From a virus, in the IMG/VR virus record IMGVR_UViG_3300032208_000076, positions 1 to 24,707 of that record: a stretch of DNA of 24,707 nt. One strand, written 5' to 3'. The notes below the pieces were generated by a model. It worked only from the letters and a program-made list of their open reading frames with translations. It had not been told where the DNA came from and made no database searches. Positions within the stretch are counted from its first letter, which is position 1, and each line of letters begins with the position of its first letter. A program made the position numbers and the translations under genes. Of this stretch, positions 24,459-24,707 are shown one piece after another.

Positions 24459-24707
24459 TAATCTCTTTAAAATCCTTTTCAAAAATTGCAAGTCCTGCAT
24501 CAGTCAGGACATGATTGTACATCTTGTCGAATACACCAGTAGGTAGTGTAACTACATCTGCACCGTACAAGAGACAGCGAGAGACGTGGTGAACGTCACG
24601 AAGACTAGCGGCAAGAACCTTAGTCTCCACTCGCTTAGCAGCATACAGACCACCAATAGCACGTACCAGTTCGACACCACTAAAAGAGTTGTCGTTCATG
24701 CGACCTA
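24451..24707 (-). CDS. talC: transaldolase TalC, C-terminal part (5' end beyond window)
   Basis: An open frame enters from the right edge (...GRMNDNSFSGVELVRAIG) and ends at TGA 24453-24451, giving about 84 C-terminal residues. GRMNDN, VETKVLAASLRDVHHV and GADVVTLPTGVFDKMYNHVL match the short, fructose-6-phosphate-aldolase-like transaldolase carried by many cyanophages. Those proteins are usually a little over 200 residues, so roughly the last 40 percent is here; the Schiff-base lysine lies outside the window. In cyanophage infection TalC is thought to push host carbon through the pentose phosphate pathway to make NADPH and ribose for nucleotides. Its last bases encode the start of the antitoxin-like gene (8-nt overlap). 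Confidence 0.92.
   Translation of the reverse strand, partial: GRMNDNSFSGVELVRAIGGLYAAKRVETKVLAASLRDVHHVSRCLLYGADVVTLPTGVFDKMYNHVLTDAGLAIFEKDFKEING

Overview
This window reads as part of the genome of a marine T4-like cyanophage (a myovirus infecting Synechococcus or Prochlorococcus; the host cannot be told from the sequence). The grounds are a TalC-type transaldolase at the right edge, two short 2-oxoglutarate/Fe(II) oxygenase genes, a phage tRNA-Gly(UCC), T4-type late promoters (ATAAATA core), and a long run of Gly/Ser/Thr/Asn-rich virion fibre proteins. Every gene I accept is on the minus strand, so transcription runs from high to low coordinates.

Right part (24707 to about 21960), in transcription order: the 3' end of talC; a Phd/YefM-like orphan antitoxin; a small membrane protein; two small unknown proteins; a 2OG-Fe(II) oxygenase of the HxHxN type. 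These overlap or nearly touch and look like one operon. Then come a 232-bp gap with hairpins and a coding-like but interrupted reading frame, a second and different 2OG-Fe(II) oxygenase (HxD...H...R), a UUCG-tetraloop terminator, and tRNA-Gly(UCC).

Left and middle part (21887 to 1): about 22 kb of virion appendage genes, split by five late promoter motifs into apparent transcription units. The units are (1) 852-aa, 491-aa, 775-aa and 78-aa proteins; (2) 388-aa fibre and 986-aa multidomain enzyme/cupredoxin; (3) 1189-aa and 1268-aa proteins; (4) a 1115-aa structural protein; (5) a small membrane protein cut by the window edge. Four of the five promoters overlap or abut the stop codon of the gene before them.

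The proteins look like a mosaic of adhesion modules: tandem 43-residue repeats, a YadA-head-like 17-residue repeat, a beta-propeller-like region, two LamG-like domains, and a C-terminal domain shared by two neighbouring fibres. The most striking gene is the 986-aa protein. It has a complete subtilisin-type protease triad, then a cupredoxin domain with full copper ligands that appears to be interrupted by about 300 residues carrying an alpha/beta-hydrolase nucleophile elbow (GHSQG). A neighbouring 775-aa protein carries what looks like a cupredoxin of the same type that has lost its copper ligands. Together the genes suggest a virion surface rich in carbohydrate-binding and enzymatic modules, preceded by a metabolic and protein-modifying operon. 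Functions are inferred from motifs read by eye; no database search was possible.
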